A DNA stretch of 16,357 nucleotides. Origin: Promethearchaeota archaeon (lineage in GTDB: Archaea; Asgardarchaeota; Lokiarchaeia; Sigynarchaeales; SOKP01). A program made the translations under genes and the position numbers. Position 1 is the first letter of the stretch. Every line of letters begins with the position of its first letter. Below the pieces are notes generated by a model, which was not told where the DNA came from, searched no databases, and saw only the letters and a list, made by a program, of their open reading frames with translations. The stretch is from contig WJIN01000048.1 of assembly GCA_014730295.1 (NCBI GenBank), positions 1-16,357 on the forward strand, given 5' to 3'. This document shows, one piece after another, positions 1 through 7,526 of the stretch.

Positions 1-152
1 TCAGAATCTTCCTTGAGTTGTTGATATATGTTCTTCCGTTCTGCAAGCATTTGATTCCATAAAAGACGGCACCAACCAAATGTCTTGTTTAATATCTCTT
101 GCTCAAGGGGAGTAGGGTATATCCGAACTTTTACTGCTGTATTAATGTTCAA
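1..152 (-). CDS. tnpB: TnpB (IS200/IS605 accessory nuclease), N-terminal part only
   Basis: The first ~50 residues of a TnpB protein are readable without a stop from a TTG codon at 152-150 down to the window edge. Visible family features are the basic beta strand VKVRIYPT, the helix around EQEILNKTF, and GWCRLLWNQMLAERK, the usual N-terminal signature of TnpB. A GGAGGA motif lies about 10 nt upstream of the TTG, supporting that start. Its first 11 nt overlap the end of the tnpA pseudogene, the normal tnpA-tnpB arrangement. TnpB proteins are RNA-guided RuvC-like nucleases encoded by these elements; the catalytic half is outside the window, so I cannot say whether the gene is intact. The identification is secure, the completeness unknown. 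Confidence 0.85.
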   Translation of the reverse strand, partial: MNINTAVKVRIYPTPLEQEILNKTFGWCRLLWNQMLAERKNIYQQLKEDS

Positions 153-573
153 GAGCAATCTTCCTCCGTTGATTCTCCACATCTTGGTTCAGAACATCAA
201 GTGATACATTTCCCGTAGAAGAAATAAAATAGCTGGGACTCCAAAAATGAGCACCTCATAATTTATTTTGTAAGAACGTCTTATATTCTTTTCTTAGGAA
301 ACGAGAAGAATGCCCCTTAATCATGGTTATATCCTTAGGAATATCTAACATGGGCTTTGGAGAAATCAATAAATAAATGAACGTGATCTATACCCCAAGC
401 GATTTCCACCACTTTTACCTCAAAGTTCTCTGATAGTTCAATAATCTTTGTTTTTAGAGCCTCAATAATACCAATCCCCTCTATAATATAAACGCGGGTT
501 GACGGGATTTTACTCCAGAAATGAAGTGGTATGTGAGAGAATTGACTCTATGAGCATCTTTTCGATATTCCAT
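142..573 (-). pseudogene. tnpA: Decayed IS200-type TnpA transposase (HUH/Y1)
   Basis: Reading from ATG at 573-571 gives MEYRKDAHRVNSLTYHFI, the classic IS200/IS605 TnpA start. The frame then breaks near 519-521, consistent with loss of one T from a T run (expected HFIFWSK). It continues through GIGIIEALKTKI and the HUH motif DHVHLF (HVH codons at 377-385), and shifts again near 367. A third stretch includes MIKGHSSRFLRKEY, a TGA stop at 256-258 where Trp is expected before GAHFWSPSYF, and ends NVSLDVLNQDVENQ...EH-stop at 142. In active relatives the residue before VENQ is the catalytic Tyr; here it is Asp (codon at 181-183). Two frameshifts, one nonsense codon and loss of the nucleophile mean the protein cannot act as a transposase. 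Family alignment is from memory; the frame breaks are seen directly. Confidence 0.88.
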
Positions 574-645
574 TATATTTTAATCAATTCGATAGGATAA
601 AAAGGATATAACTATTTGAGTTGAGTGATTTTTAAACGCATTCAT

Positions 646-665
646 CCACGCCCTAAAGGACATGG
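646..665. repeat. Degenerate hairpin of an IS200/IS605 element end
   Basis: CCACGCCC (646-653), loop TAAA, GGACATGG (658-665) form an imperfect palindrome. The only two mispairs are C-A, and both would be repaired if two A bases had been G (GGGCGTGG). Hairpins of the CCACGCCCTAAAGGGCGTGG type are typical ends of archaeal IS200/IS605 elements. It lies about 75 nt beyond the tnpA start, where the left end of the element is expected. It could instead be the right end of a second, lost copy in the opposite orientation. The rest of 574-865 shows no coding potential; it must also carry the promoter of the L38e gene. Confidence 0.55.
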
Positions 666-747
666 CTTTCTGCGTGAAAAACGGTAAATTGTATTTTTGA
701 AAATTGGCAATTGATCTATAATAACCTATTTCTTAATGATGGAATCT

Positions 748-757
748 ATTTATAAGG
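748..757 (+). promoter_or_regulatory. Possible TATA box upstream of rpl38e
   Basis: The sequence ATTTATAAGG resembles an archaeal TATA element but lies about 110 nt before the ATG at 866, so it would give a long leader. A weaker alternative (CATAAATAAT, about 830-839) would place the start of transcription almost at the ATG. I cannot choose between them from sequence. Confidence 0.3.
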
Positions 758-865
758 TTTGGAATTAAGAATATTCTTTCTTCCGCAATATATTAAATCT
801 ACAGAGAATAATGATAAAATTAAAATTACATAAATAATAGATCCTTAATAACTAACGATAATTGC

Positions 866-1066
866 ATGAAAATGCCAAAACAAATAACAGACGAGGATAT
901 GTTTCTGGATTTATCGGAGCGCGCAATTCACTGTAGAGTTAAACGTGTCAAAGATAGCGTGAAGCTAAAATTACGTACGAAAAAATACTTATATACCTAC
1001 AAAACAGATCCAGACAACGCTGAGCGTTTATTAAGAAATATACCGTGCGATGTAATAGAATTATAA
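866..1066 (+). CDS. rpl38e: Ribosomal protein eL38 (L38e)
   Basis: A 66-residue basic protein of the length and pattern of L38e, a small protein of the large ribosomal subunit. The match covers the whole chain: a helix around FLDLSERA, the core CRVKRVKDSVKLKLRTKKYLYT as successive beta strands (eukaryotic L38 has a very similar KFKVR..RYLYT stretch), then a C-terminal helix with DPDNAERLLRNI. L38e is universal in eukaryotes but found only in some archaeal lineages, including Asgard archaea and some Thermoproteota. The ORF starts ATG-AAA-ATG; the second ATG (872) would give the usual MPK start and is equally plausible. It lies 73 nt before the NusA-like gene on the same strand and may be cotranscribed with it. 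Confidence 0.88.
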   Translation: MKMPKQITDEDMFLDLSERAIHCRVKRVKDSVKLKLRTKKYLYTYKTDPDNAERLLRNIPCDVIEL

Positions 1067-1139
1067 CTGAATTGGGTTGAATTATTACATCCTATTTAGG
1101 ATCATAGGAATCAAACTAATTATTTTAAGGATTGAGATT

Positions 1140-1649
1140 ATGAAGTTTTTGCCTGCTTGCGAGACATGTGTTAAGTCTGGTTTCTTATGTGCAAAATGCC
1201 AGGAGAAGTTGGATGAGGAAGAAATCACTCCATTTGAATTAGATCTTGCAAAAGATCTCATCGAGATGGAACAAAAAGAGAAATATGAATACTTAGAGAA
1301 TGTATCGTTTCATAAAGCAATAGATTATGAAGATGTAGTTATTTTAGTAGTAGGAAAGGGAGATAAAATACGAATCGGTCAAGAATTAATCAATTGGATT
1401 AAAGATATATACGAGATTGATAAAATTATCCTAGTGGAAAAAACGGGTAAACCCCGATCCGTATTAGAAAGCCTTATCGCGCCCGGAAAATTGATCTCCT
1501 TAAATGAAATTTTTTTAGCTACGGGTGATGTAGAATTTCGGGCAGTTATAAGAAAAGCAGATAAAAGTAAAATTCTCTTTACAAGACAGGAATTGGAAGA
1601 ATTGGTAAAGGAATTAACCGGACAATCTATTAGAGTGGAATTTATTTAA
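1140..1649 (+). CDS. nusA: NusA-like KH-domain protein with N-terminal zinc knuckle
   Basis: The 169-residue protein from ATG 1140 opens with MKFLPACETC and has four cysteines in two CxxC pairs (C7/C10 and C17/C20), a probable zinc-binding knuckle. After a helical spacer (about 24-55) comes a KH-like alpha/beta region (about 58-169) with VVGKGDKIRIGQ near 71-81 and a C-terminal RVEF strand. This layout fits the short archaeal NusA-related proteins, which carry the KH RNA-binding module but lack the bacterial RNAP-binding and S1 domains. They are thought to bind nascent RNA during transcription, though their function is poorly tested. The frame is open upstream to a TTG at 1077, but the extra 21 residues are hydrophobic and unlike the family, so I prefer the ATG. 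The gene sits between L38e and pth2. Family assignment is fairly confident; an archaeal KH protein of another name is the alternative. Confidence 0.7.
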   Translation: MKFLPACETCVKSGFLCAKCQEKLDEEEITPFELDLAKDLIEMEQKEKYEYLENVSFHKAIDYEDVVILVVGKGDKIRIGQELINWIKDIYEIDKIILVEKTGKPRSVLESLIAPGKLISLNEIFLATGDVEFRAVIRKADKSKILFTRQELEELVKELTGQSIRVEFI

Positions 1650-1670
1650 ACTTTTTATTTTATAATCTTA

Positions 1671-1787
1671 GTGGGAATCTATGAGGTTAATTTAGAAACA
1701 AGTTTTATTGCTCTAGTTTTTTATCTCCCAAATAGGTTTGAAATGATAAAAATTATTTTCGAAAGAATATTAATATCAATTGGGTAA
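1671..1787 (+). other. Possible 38-codon leader ORF before pth2
   Basis: A GTG codon at 1671 opens a 38-codon frame ending TAA at 1785-1787, five bases before the pth2 GTG. Both GTG codons sit in the same 12-base context (TAATCTTAGTGG at 1663-1674 and 1785-1796). The peptide is hydrophobic and resembles no family I know. It may be a translated leader or simply chance in AT-rich sequence. Confidence 0.25.
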
Positions 1788-1792
1788 TCTTA

Positions 1793-2149
1793 GTGGATGA
1801 GTATAAACAAGTTATTTTAATACGTACGGATTTGGGGATGAGTACGGGAAAAAAGTGTGCTCAAGCGTGTCATGCGAGTTTGAGTTCATCAAATAAAGTT
1901 AGGCAAATGCAACAAGCTGTTTGGAAAAGATGGATAAATTCTGGCCAAAAAAAAATCATCCTTAAAGCGAAATCACTGGAGCAATTGGAAGAGATTCACA
2001 GAAAATTAGAACGAGCTAAAATTCCAAATGTATTAATCAATGACGCAGGATTAACCCAATTACCCCCTGGTACGACAACTGCCTTAGGAATTGGACCTGT
2101 TCAGTCCAGCGAAGTAGATAAAATCACGGGAGATCTTAAATTATTATAA
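1793..2149 (+). CDS. pth2: Peptidyl-tRNA hydrolase, Pth2 type
   Basis: Pth2 releases peptides from tRNAs that dropped off the ribosome prematurely, recycling the tRNA. The 118-residue chain is full length for the archaeal/eukaryotic Pth2 family and matches it from end to end: YKQVILIRTDLGMSTGK, then AQACHA (residues 23-28), GQKKIILK (51-58), NDAGLTQLPPGTTTALGIGP (83-102) and the terminal ITGDLKLL. Residues expected near the active site are present, including K20 and D84 plus the threonines of PPGTTT. Translation starts at GTG 1793; the nearby ATG (1797) is out of frame, and later ATGs would remove the first strand. The gene is followed 29 nt later by truD, a common archaeal neighbour, so the two probably form an operon. 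Confidence 0.95.
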   Translation: MDEYKQVILIRTDLGMSTGKKCAQACHASLSSSNKVRQMQQAVWKRWINSGQKKIILKAKSLEQLEEIHRKLERAKIPNVLINDAGLTQLPPGTTTALGIGPVQSSEVDKITGDLKLL

Positions 2150-2178
2150 CTAACTATAGTCAGTATTATTAGCCAATC

Positions 2179-3573
2179 ATGGAATTAGATGTCGAGTTTA
2201 AAGACGATAGGGAATCTGAAATAGAAAAATTTGTAGGAATAGAGCAATATAGCACACCAGAATTTGATGGTATCGGGGGAGTATATAAAGATACTCATAA
2301 AGATTTCATTGTAAAAGAAATCACAGAGAACGGTAAGATCTTAGAAATTAAAGAAGATCGAGACCCACCTCCATATCTACCGGAGAGAGATAATTTCACC
2401 ACATTTAATTTAGTAAAGATCAATATCGATACCTTTGAGGCAATCAAGAAAATTTGTAAAAAATTGGGAATTTCCCGCTATGAGATTTTTTATTCTGGTC
2501 TAAAAGATAAACGCTCGATTAGTGTCCAAAAAGTTTCTTTAAAAGGAAATTACACCCAAAAACTAAAAAATTTGAATATTAGAGATATTTTTATTCGTGC
2601 GATAACCCCCACTCAAAAACCCGTAAATCTTGGAAGCAATCGGGGCAATAATTTCACTATAATCATCAGAGATATTAAAAAATCCAAGGATTTAGAGACT
2701 AGAATTGAAATTATCTTGGAAAAACTAAGGAAAGACGGATTTCCAAATTATTTTGGTTTACAGCGATTTGGAAAATATCGTCCAAATTCTCATTTGATAG
2801 GTCGCGCTCTCCTTGAAGGTGATTATGAAAAAGCTTTTCGAGAGTTTGTTTCAAAGACCTATTCTTCTGAAAGTCCAAATCTTTCTGTAATAAGACAAAA
2901 AGTTGGAAGAACCCTCGATAACATGAGTAAATTGAGAAAAGTTTACAGAAAATTTCCTAGAGGACTTTCTTATGAATGTAAATTAATCGAACATATCCTT
3001 CAACATCCAGGAGATTATAAAGGGGCATTTACACAAATTAACAAGGATCTCTTAAATTTAATTATTAACGCATTTCAATCATATCTTTTCAATCGGATGA
3101 TTTCTTTACGAGTTAAAAAAGGATATTCATTGTTTAAACCGCATGAAGGAGATGTTATTGGGATATTAGACGATATTAACGGAATTGTTACGGATGTTCG
3201 ATATCGCTATGGCAATACTCACGATAAATATCTAAACCAAGCGATTGATCTAAACAGGGCATCGATCATCGCCCCTATAATAGGTTTCGATACAAATTTA
3301 AATGAATTTCCTTTGATGAAAAATTTTTTTGAAGAAATTAAACAAGAAGAGAATTTAAACGATGAACTTTTTGATTCTCATTTTCTTAATATATATGATT
3401 TGAAAGGTTCAATTAGAGCACAGACCATAAAACCGATAGGATTGGAATTAATTGAGTTTACTGATGATGAGGTATATAAGGATAAGAAAAAACTTAAAAT
3501 CGAGTTTTCTCTGAATAAAGGATGCTATGCAACAATGTTGTTACGAGAATTAATAAAAGGAAAAACAACATAA
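2179..3573 (+). CDS. truD: tRNA pseudouridine(13) synthase TruD
   Basis: TruD converts uridine to pseudouridine at position 13 of tRNAs. The 464-residue length fits the archaeal family. The catalytic motif is SGLKDKR with D110 as the expected catalytic aspartate; other family landmarks are the N-terminal strand with DFIVKEI (42-48), FPNYFGLQRFG, and NAFQSYLFNRM in the second half. The central stretch 230-440 corresponds to the TRUD insertion domain. The first ~20 residues are acidic and not obviously conserved, so the true start could be slightly downstream, but the ATG directly follows pth2 with a 29-nt gap. The stop lies one base from the stop of the convergent methyltransferase gene, leaving no room for separate terminators. 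Confidence 0.95.
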   Translation: MELDVEFKDDRESEIEKFVGIEQYSTPEFDGIGGVYKDTHKDFIVKEITENGKILEIKEDRDPPPYLPERDNFTTFNLVKINIDTFEAIKKICKKLGISRYEIFYSGLKDKRSISVQKVSLKGNYTQKLKNLNIRDIFIRAITPTQKPVNLGSNRGNNFTIIIRDIKKSKDLETRIEIILEKLRKDGFPNYFGLQRFGKYRPNSHLIGRALLEGDYEKAFREFVSKTYSSESPNLSVIRQKVGRTLDNMSKLRKVYRKFPRGLSYECKLIEHILQHPGDYKGAFTQINKDLLNLIINAFQSYLFNRMISLRVKKGYSLFKPHEGDVIGILDDINGIVTDVRYRYGNTHDKYLNQAIDLNRASIIAPIIGFDTNLNEFPLMKNFFEEIKQEENLNDELFDSHFLNIYDLKGSIRAQTIKPIGLELIEFTDDEVYKDKKKLKIEFSLNKGCYATMLLRELIKGKTT

Positions 3574-3574
3574 C

Positions 3575-5116
3575 CTACCCAATCTCAATTCTTTTTAGAG
3601 TTTCAATTCCCAATATATCAACTATCTTCAAGTAAAGATTATAGGAAATAATTAAAGGATTATTTATATAAATGGACTTTTCTAATTTTATTTCCCTCTT
3701 TTTAGGTGTTCGATAATCATACCAAATAGGAATGAAGATATCATCCCTTTGCACTATCCCTACCGAAATATAATCGATCCAGTCCTTCCAGTCTAATATC
3801 TTTTTCCTCAATTTTTTAGATAAGTTGTTTGTAAAGGAATTTTCATAATTTAACACTTTTACGATGATTCTATCTTCTTTTTTATTGGTTTTAACCTTGA
3901 TACCTCTCCCAGACTCTATTATATTTTTCTTATTTTGGGCGTTTTGAGAAATGAAATCACGTAAAATATGCCTATCCGGTTTATTCTTCTTAAAATTAAT
4001 AACTTCAAATGGTCTAGGTAGCTGATTGTAAGAATCTTCCCAATTATAGAGATCATTACTCTGAGCGATATCTAACAACCGTTTTTTAGTGGTATGGACT
4101 GAATGCCAATTTAGATCCACGCCTATCCATTTTCGCTTCAGTTTTTCTGCCACCGCAATAGTCGTTCCCGATCCACTGAAAAAATCTGCCACTATGCTAT
4201 CTTTATTGCTTGATGCTAATATAATGCGTTTAAGCAGACGTTCAGGTTTTTGAGTCGAAAAGCCTTGGTATTCGGGGGTATTTGCGCGTATGTAAGGTAT
4301 GTTAGTCCATACATCTCTAGGAGGAAAGACCCCTTTTTTTTCCACATATACTTTTTGACTGAGTTTGATACCGTCATGGCTCCCACCGCGATAATAATAT
4401 AATCCCTTTTCATCTTTCTTTAAGGCGTCCTTGACTCTGCTAGAATAGGCCATATAGATTTGAGGATCATCATTAAAAATATATTCATCTGATTTTGTAT
4501 AGAAAAGAATCGAATCATATGACCTCACGTAAAATCGTTTTGTTCGAGCTGAAGCTGCTGGGTAATGCCAGATTATTTCATTTCTGAAATTGTCTCTTCC
4601 AAAAACCTCATCCATGAGTAATTTAATATAATGACTAACTCTATAATCGAGATGAACATAAATGGACCCTTGATTGGATAACAAATCTTTCATCAATTGG
4701 ATTCTCTCATATATAAAATTGAGAAAAGAATCTAATCCATTTTCCCATCTATCTTGATATGCTAAGCTTTTTACGCTTTTCTTCTGCATTCCAATAAATA
4801 TTTTATGATAATAATTACTATGAGTAAAGAAAGGAGGATCAAAATAAATAAGATCGATTCTTTCCTTTAAATCTTTTAATAATTGGCTCATAATCGATTT
4901 ATTTTCTCCTAATATGAGTTTATTTAACCATCTGTTTTTATTGAGCGCAAGGGAATCTCCCTTAATCCATCTGATGATATCCTTATCCTGTTTATAGTCT
5001 TCAACAACTATAGGATAAATTATTTCTTCTGGGGTTTTCAAACCTGTGGGTCCGGAGAGATTTGCAGAGTTTTGATCTTTTAATTTTAGATTCCTTTCAA
5101 AATTTAATTTGACCAT
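3575..5116 (-). CDS. Orphan DNA methyltransferase, beta class (N6-adenine or N4-cytosine)
   Basis: A 513-residue SAM-dependent DNA methylase that modifies an exocyclic amino group. The catalytic motif DPPF (D93-F96, in DLIYFDPPFF) precedes the SAM-binding motif DFFSGSGTT (311-319, then AVAEKLKRKWIGVDLN), the order of the beta class that includes type III Mod subunits. STQKPERLLKRII (about 287-299), the usual motif X, sits just before the SAM motif. The ~170 C-terminal residues are lysine-rich with DWKDWIDYISV and WYDYR, a region shared, as I recall, with some stand-alone archaeal and bacterial methylases; it may contribute to target recognition. No restriction endonuclease or specificity gene lies beside it, so it looks like an orphan methylase, regulatory or protective. 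The divergent aspS start is 86 nt upstream. Target base and sequence cannot be read from the protein. Confidence 0.9.
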   Translation of the reverse strand: MVKLNFERNLKLKDQNSANLSGPTGLKTPEEIIYPIVVEDYKQDKDIIRWIKGDSLALNKNRWLNKLILGENKSIMSQLLKDLKERIDLIYFDPPFFTHSNYYHKIFIGMQKKSVKSLAYQDRWENGLDSFLNFIYERIQLMKDLLSNQGSIYVHLDYRVSHYIKLLMDEVFGRDNFRNEIIWHYPAASARTKRFYVRSYDSILFYTKSDEYIFNDDPQIYMAYSSRVKDALKKDEKGLYYYRGGSHDGIKLSQKVYVEKKGVFPPRDVWTNIPYIRANTPEYQGFSTQKPERLLKRIILASSNKDSIVADFFSGSGTTIAVAEKLKRKWIGVDLNWHSVHTTKKRLLDIAQSNDLYNWEDSYNQLPRPFEVINFKKNKPDRHILRDFISQNAQNKKNIIESGRGIKVKTNKKEDRIIVKVLNYENSFTNNLSKKLRKKILDWKDWIDYISVGIVQRDDIFIPIWYDYRTPKKREIKLEKSIYINNPLIISYNLYLKIVDILGIETLKRIEIG

Positions 5117-5202
5117 CTCATTTGTTATATGAATGGCAAAAAATTTAATTTTATCAACAATTTAACAAAATAATTAGCTAAAGTAAAAAATGCAACGAGA
5201 AA

Positions 5203-6522
5203 ATGTCAGATGAACTAGGAGATTGGAGAAAAACGCACTATACTAAAGATGTAATCCCCAATATTGCCGGAGAAGAGGTAATTTTAGGTGGATGGATCCG
5301 TAATTATAGGGACCTCGGTGGTTTAAAGTTCTTAAATCTTCAAGATAAATATGGAGAACGACAAATAACATTAAAGAAGGGTGTAGTCACCGATGAGTTA
5401 TTTGATAAAGCGGAAGTCGGATATCAATATTGTGTTATGGTCAAAGGGAAAGTGAAAGCCTTTAAGAAAGCTCCTGGAGGTGTTGAAATTATCCCTTCAA
5501 AATTAAAAATCCTGAATAAGACTCCAGAAAAACTGCCTATTGATATGACCGGAGAGTCTGTGAGTGCGTTAGATCTACGATTGGATAATCGAGCATTAGA
5601 TTTGAGGAGTTTACGAAATCAAGCTATTTTTGAAATAAGAGGGCAAGTCTTACGCTCCATACGGAAATTTCTCTTTTCAGAAGATTTCACGGAGATGACC
5701 ACTCCAAAAATTATCGGATCTGCAACTGAAGGTGGTACGGAACTATTCCCGATAATGTATTTTGATAAAGAAGCATTCCTCACCCAATCTGCTCAATTAT
5801 ACAAGGAACAGTTAAGTGGTGTATATGAACGCGTATTTGAGCTGAGTCCCTGTTTTAGGGCTGAGAAGAGTCATACTCGCAGACATTTATGTGAAATATT
5901 TGTGCTAGATATTGAAATGGCATTTGCAGATATGTCTGATGTATTAAAAGTATTGGAGGAGTTGATCCACAATGTCATTAAAGATGTGAGAGAGTATAAA
6001 TTGAGTGCGCTAACATTTTTAAACATGGAGAAGGAGACTACTATACCGGAGATACCGTTTCCTCGCTATAGATATGAAGAAATAATAGATATGGTGAGTA
6101 ACAAATTTAATATCCCTCTTGAATTTGGAGAAGATATCCCCACGGAAGCTTATAGAAAACTAGGTGAAGAGTTAGAAGGATATTATTATATTACACATTG
6201 GCCGATGGAAATTAAACCCTTTTATATAATGCCTTCTAAGGATCCCAAATACAGTGAGTCCTTTGATTTACAAAAAGGATGGTTGGAATTGACCTCAGGA
6301 GGGACCAGAGTCCATAATCGAAAACAATTGGAACAGGCTCTTGAAGATAAAGGATTAAACTCCGAAGCTTTCGAATCACATCTGAAGATTTTTGATTACG
6401 GAATGCCTCCCCACGCTGGTGTTGGATTAGGAATTGCTCGGTGGATTACTATGATATGTGGATTAGACGATATCCGAGAGGCTGTAATGTTTCCAAGAAC
6501 ACCGGATCGACTGACACCCTAA
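5203..6522 (+). CDS. aspS: Aspartyl-tRNA synthetase, archaeal type
   Basis: A class IIb synthetase charging tRNA with aspartate. The 439 residues comprise an N-terminal OB-fold anticodon-binding domain (about 10-105; [20 protein letters not shown]) and the catalytic domain. Motif 1 includes [19 protein letters not shown] (165-183), motif 2 [14 protein letters not shown] (218-231), and motif 3 lies near the C-terminus with [10 protein letters not shown] as the last residues, the standard archaeal ending. Alignment from memory with Thermococcus AspRS places R33 where the discriminating enzyme has Trp26, and P91 where it has Lys85; Pro there is described for non-discriminating enzymes that also charge tRNA-Asn. 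Motif 3 reads GLGIAR where GLGxER is usual. AsnRS is a less likely alternative. The start ATG follows a purine-rich CGAGAAA. Confidence 0.93.
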   Translation: MSDELGDWRKTHYTKDVIPNIAGEEVILGGWIRNYRDLGGLKFLNLQDKYGERQITLKKGVVTDELFDKAEVGYQYCVMVKGKVKAFKKAPGGVEIIPSKLKILNKTPEKLPIDMTGESVSALDLRLDNRALDLRSLRNQAIFEIRGQVLRSIRKFLFSEDFTEMTTPKIIGSATEGGTELFPIMYFDKEAFLTQSAQLYKEQLSGVYERVFELSPCFRAEKSHTRRHLCEIFVLDIEMAFADMSDVLKVLEELIHNVIKDVREYKLSALTFLNMEKETTIPEIPFPRYRYEEIIDMVSNKFNIPLEFGEDIPTEAYRKLGEELEGYYYITHWPMEIKPFYIMPSKDPKYSESFDLQKGWLELTSGGTRVHNRKQLEQALEDKGLNSEAFESHLKIFDYGMPPHAGVGLGIARWITMICGLDDIREAVMFPRTPDRLTP

Positions 6523-6555
6523 ATAAGGTATTCTGGTTTTCTGTTTAAATTATAG

Positions 6556-6564
6556 TTTATAAAA
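6556..6564 (+). promoter_or_regulatory. Probable TATA box of map
   Basis: TTTATAAAA lies in the 89-nt gap after aspS. Counting the usual ~25 nt places transcription start near 6585, about 27 nt before the map ATG. This start coincides with the A7C6T7 tract at 6584-6603. Confidence 0.5.
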
Positions 6565-6583
6565 TTTATAGAAACTGTAAAAG

Positions 6584-6603
6584 AAAAAAACCCCCCTTTT
6601 TTT
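6584..6603. repeat. A7-C6-T7 homopolymer block upstream of map
   Basis: Seven A, six C and seven T follow one another without interruption, 8 nt before the map ATG. C runs of this length are rare in this AT-rich window. The terminal T7 could serve as an archaeal transcription terminator for aspS, while A7 and T7 could pair around a C6 loop in RNA. Homopolymers also expand and contract, so the length may vary between strains or be a sequencing error. Confidence 0.6.
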
Positions 6604-6611
6604 ACTATATT

Positions 6612-7526
6612 ATGAATGAAAAAATTGAATGCTATATTAAGGCAGGAAAAGCTCTGGTAGCGGCCAAAAAGTTAGCTAGAAAACTAGTCAAACCTGGAAT
6701 GTCTTTATTGGAAATAGGAAATAAATGTGAGGAAGAAATACAAAATCAAGGAGTAGAATTATCATTTCCTATTAATATGTCCTTAGATGAGATTGCCGCT
6801 CATTATAGCCCACCCATCGATGATAAGACTATTGTTCCCGAAAAGGGCTTACTTAAGATTGATATGGGTTCTCATTATAATGGATACATTGCAGACTCGG
6901 CCATTACCATAAATATTGATGGTGATCCTAAATTAAAAACTTATGTGAATGCCGCTCGAGAAGGATTAAATGCTGCAATAGAGAGATTCAAACCGGGAGT
7001 CAAGTTGTATGAGCTAGGAAATGCCATCGCGAATAAAATTATTTCGTATGGGTTAAGACCAATTACAAATTTGGGCGGCCATCAATTAGAACAATATAAC
7101 CTACATGCTGGAAATTTCATTCCAAATTTTAAAGATAAAAGTCATAATTATGCCTTAAAACCGGGTGATGCATATGCATGTGAGCCGTTTGCTACATCTG
7201 GGGTCGGAAAAGTGGTCAACGGAAAGGAGGCCTATATTTTCCGTTTCGTAAAGAAGAAAAGGAAAAATATCTCCTATGAACATATGAATTATATGAATAA
7301 ATTTGAACAACACTTTAAGCATTTACCTTTTTCTCCACGATGGATACTTCGGGAAGGATTCATACCCAAAAATAAAATCAATCGTATCCTCAATACATTC
7401 ATTAGAAAAGGAATCATCGATAAATATAACGTCTTAATTGAAAAAACGGCTGAACCCGTTTCGCAATTTGAACATACGATAGTAATTGACGAGGATGGGA
7501 ACACCATTGTCACCACAAGAGAATGA
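6612..7526 (+). CDS. map: Methionine aminopeptidase, type II (archaeal)
   Basis: Removes the initiator methionine from nascent proteins using two divalent metal ions. The 304-residue length is normal for archaeal type II enzymes without the eukaryotic N-terminal extension. All five metal ligands are visible: D84 (KIDMG), D95 (IADSA), H157 (NLGGHQLE), E191 (YACEPFA) and E287 (SQFEHTI). H64 in AAHYSP matches the conserved substrate histidine. The stretch from about 213 to 275, between the E191 ligand and E287, corresponds to the helical insertion that distinguishes type II from type I. The start is ATG 6612 after a pyrimidine tract, with no clear Shine-Dalgarno sequence, compatible with a short leader. 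The 3' end overlaps the next gene. Confidence 0.96.
   Translation: MNEKIECYIKAGKALVAAKKLARKLVKPGMSLLEIGNKCEEEIQNQGVELSFPINMSLDEIAAHYSPPIDDKTIVPEKGLLKIDMGSHYNGYIADSAITINIDGDPKLKTYVNAAREGLNAAIERFKPGVKLYELGNAIANKIISYGLRPITNLGGHQLEQYNLHAGNFIPNFKDKSHNYALKPGDAYACEPFATSGVGKVVNGKEAYIFRFVKKKRKNISYEHMNYMNKFEQHFKHLPFSPRWILREGFIPKNKINRILNTFIRKGIIDKYNVLIEKTAEPVSQFEHTIVIDEDGNTIVTTRE

Noticed and set aside
256..258. UGA read as tryptophan (TGA at a conserved Trp of TnpA)
   Set aside because: All other genes end or read normally with TGG for Trp, and tnpA has other damage, so this is a nonsense mutation rather than recoding.
4216..4413. 65-aa minus-strand ORF
   Set aside because: Lies wholly inside the methyltransferase gene in another frame; no motif.
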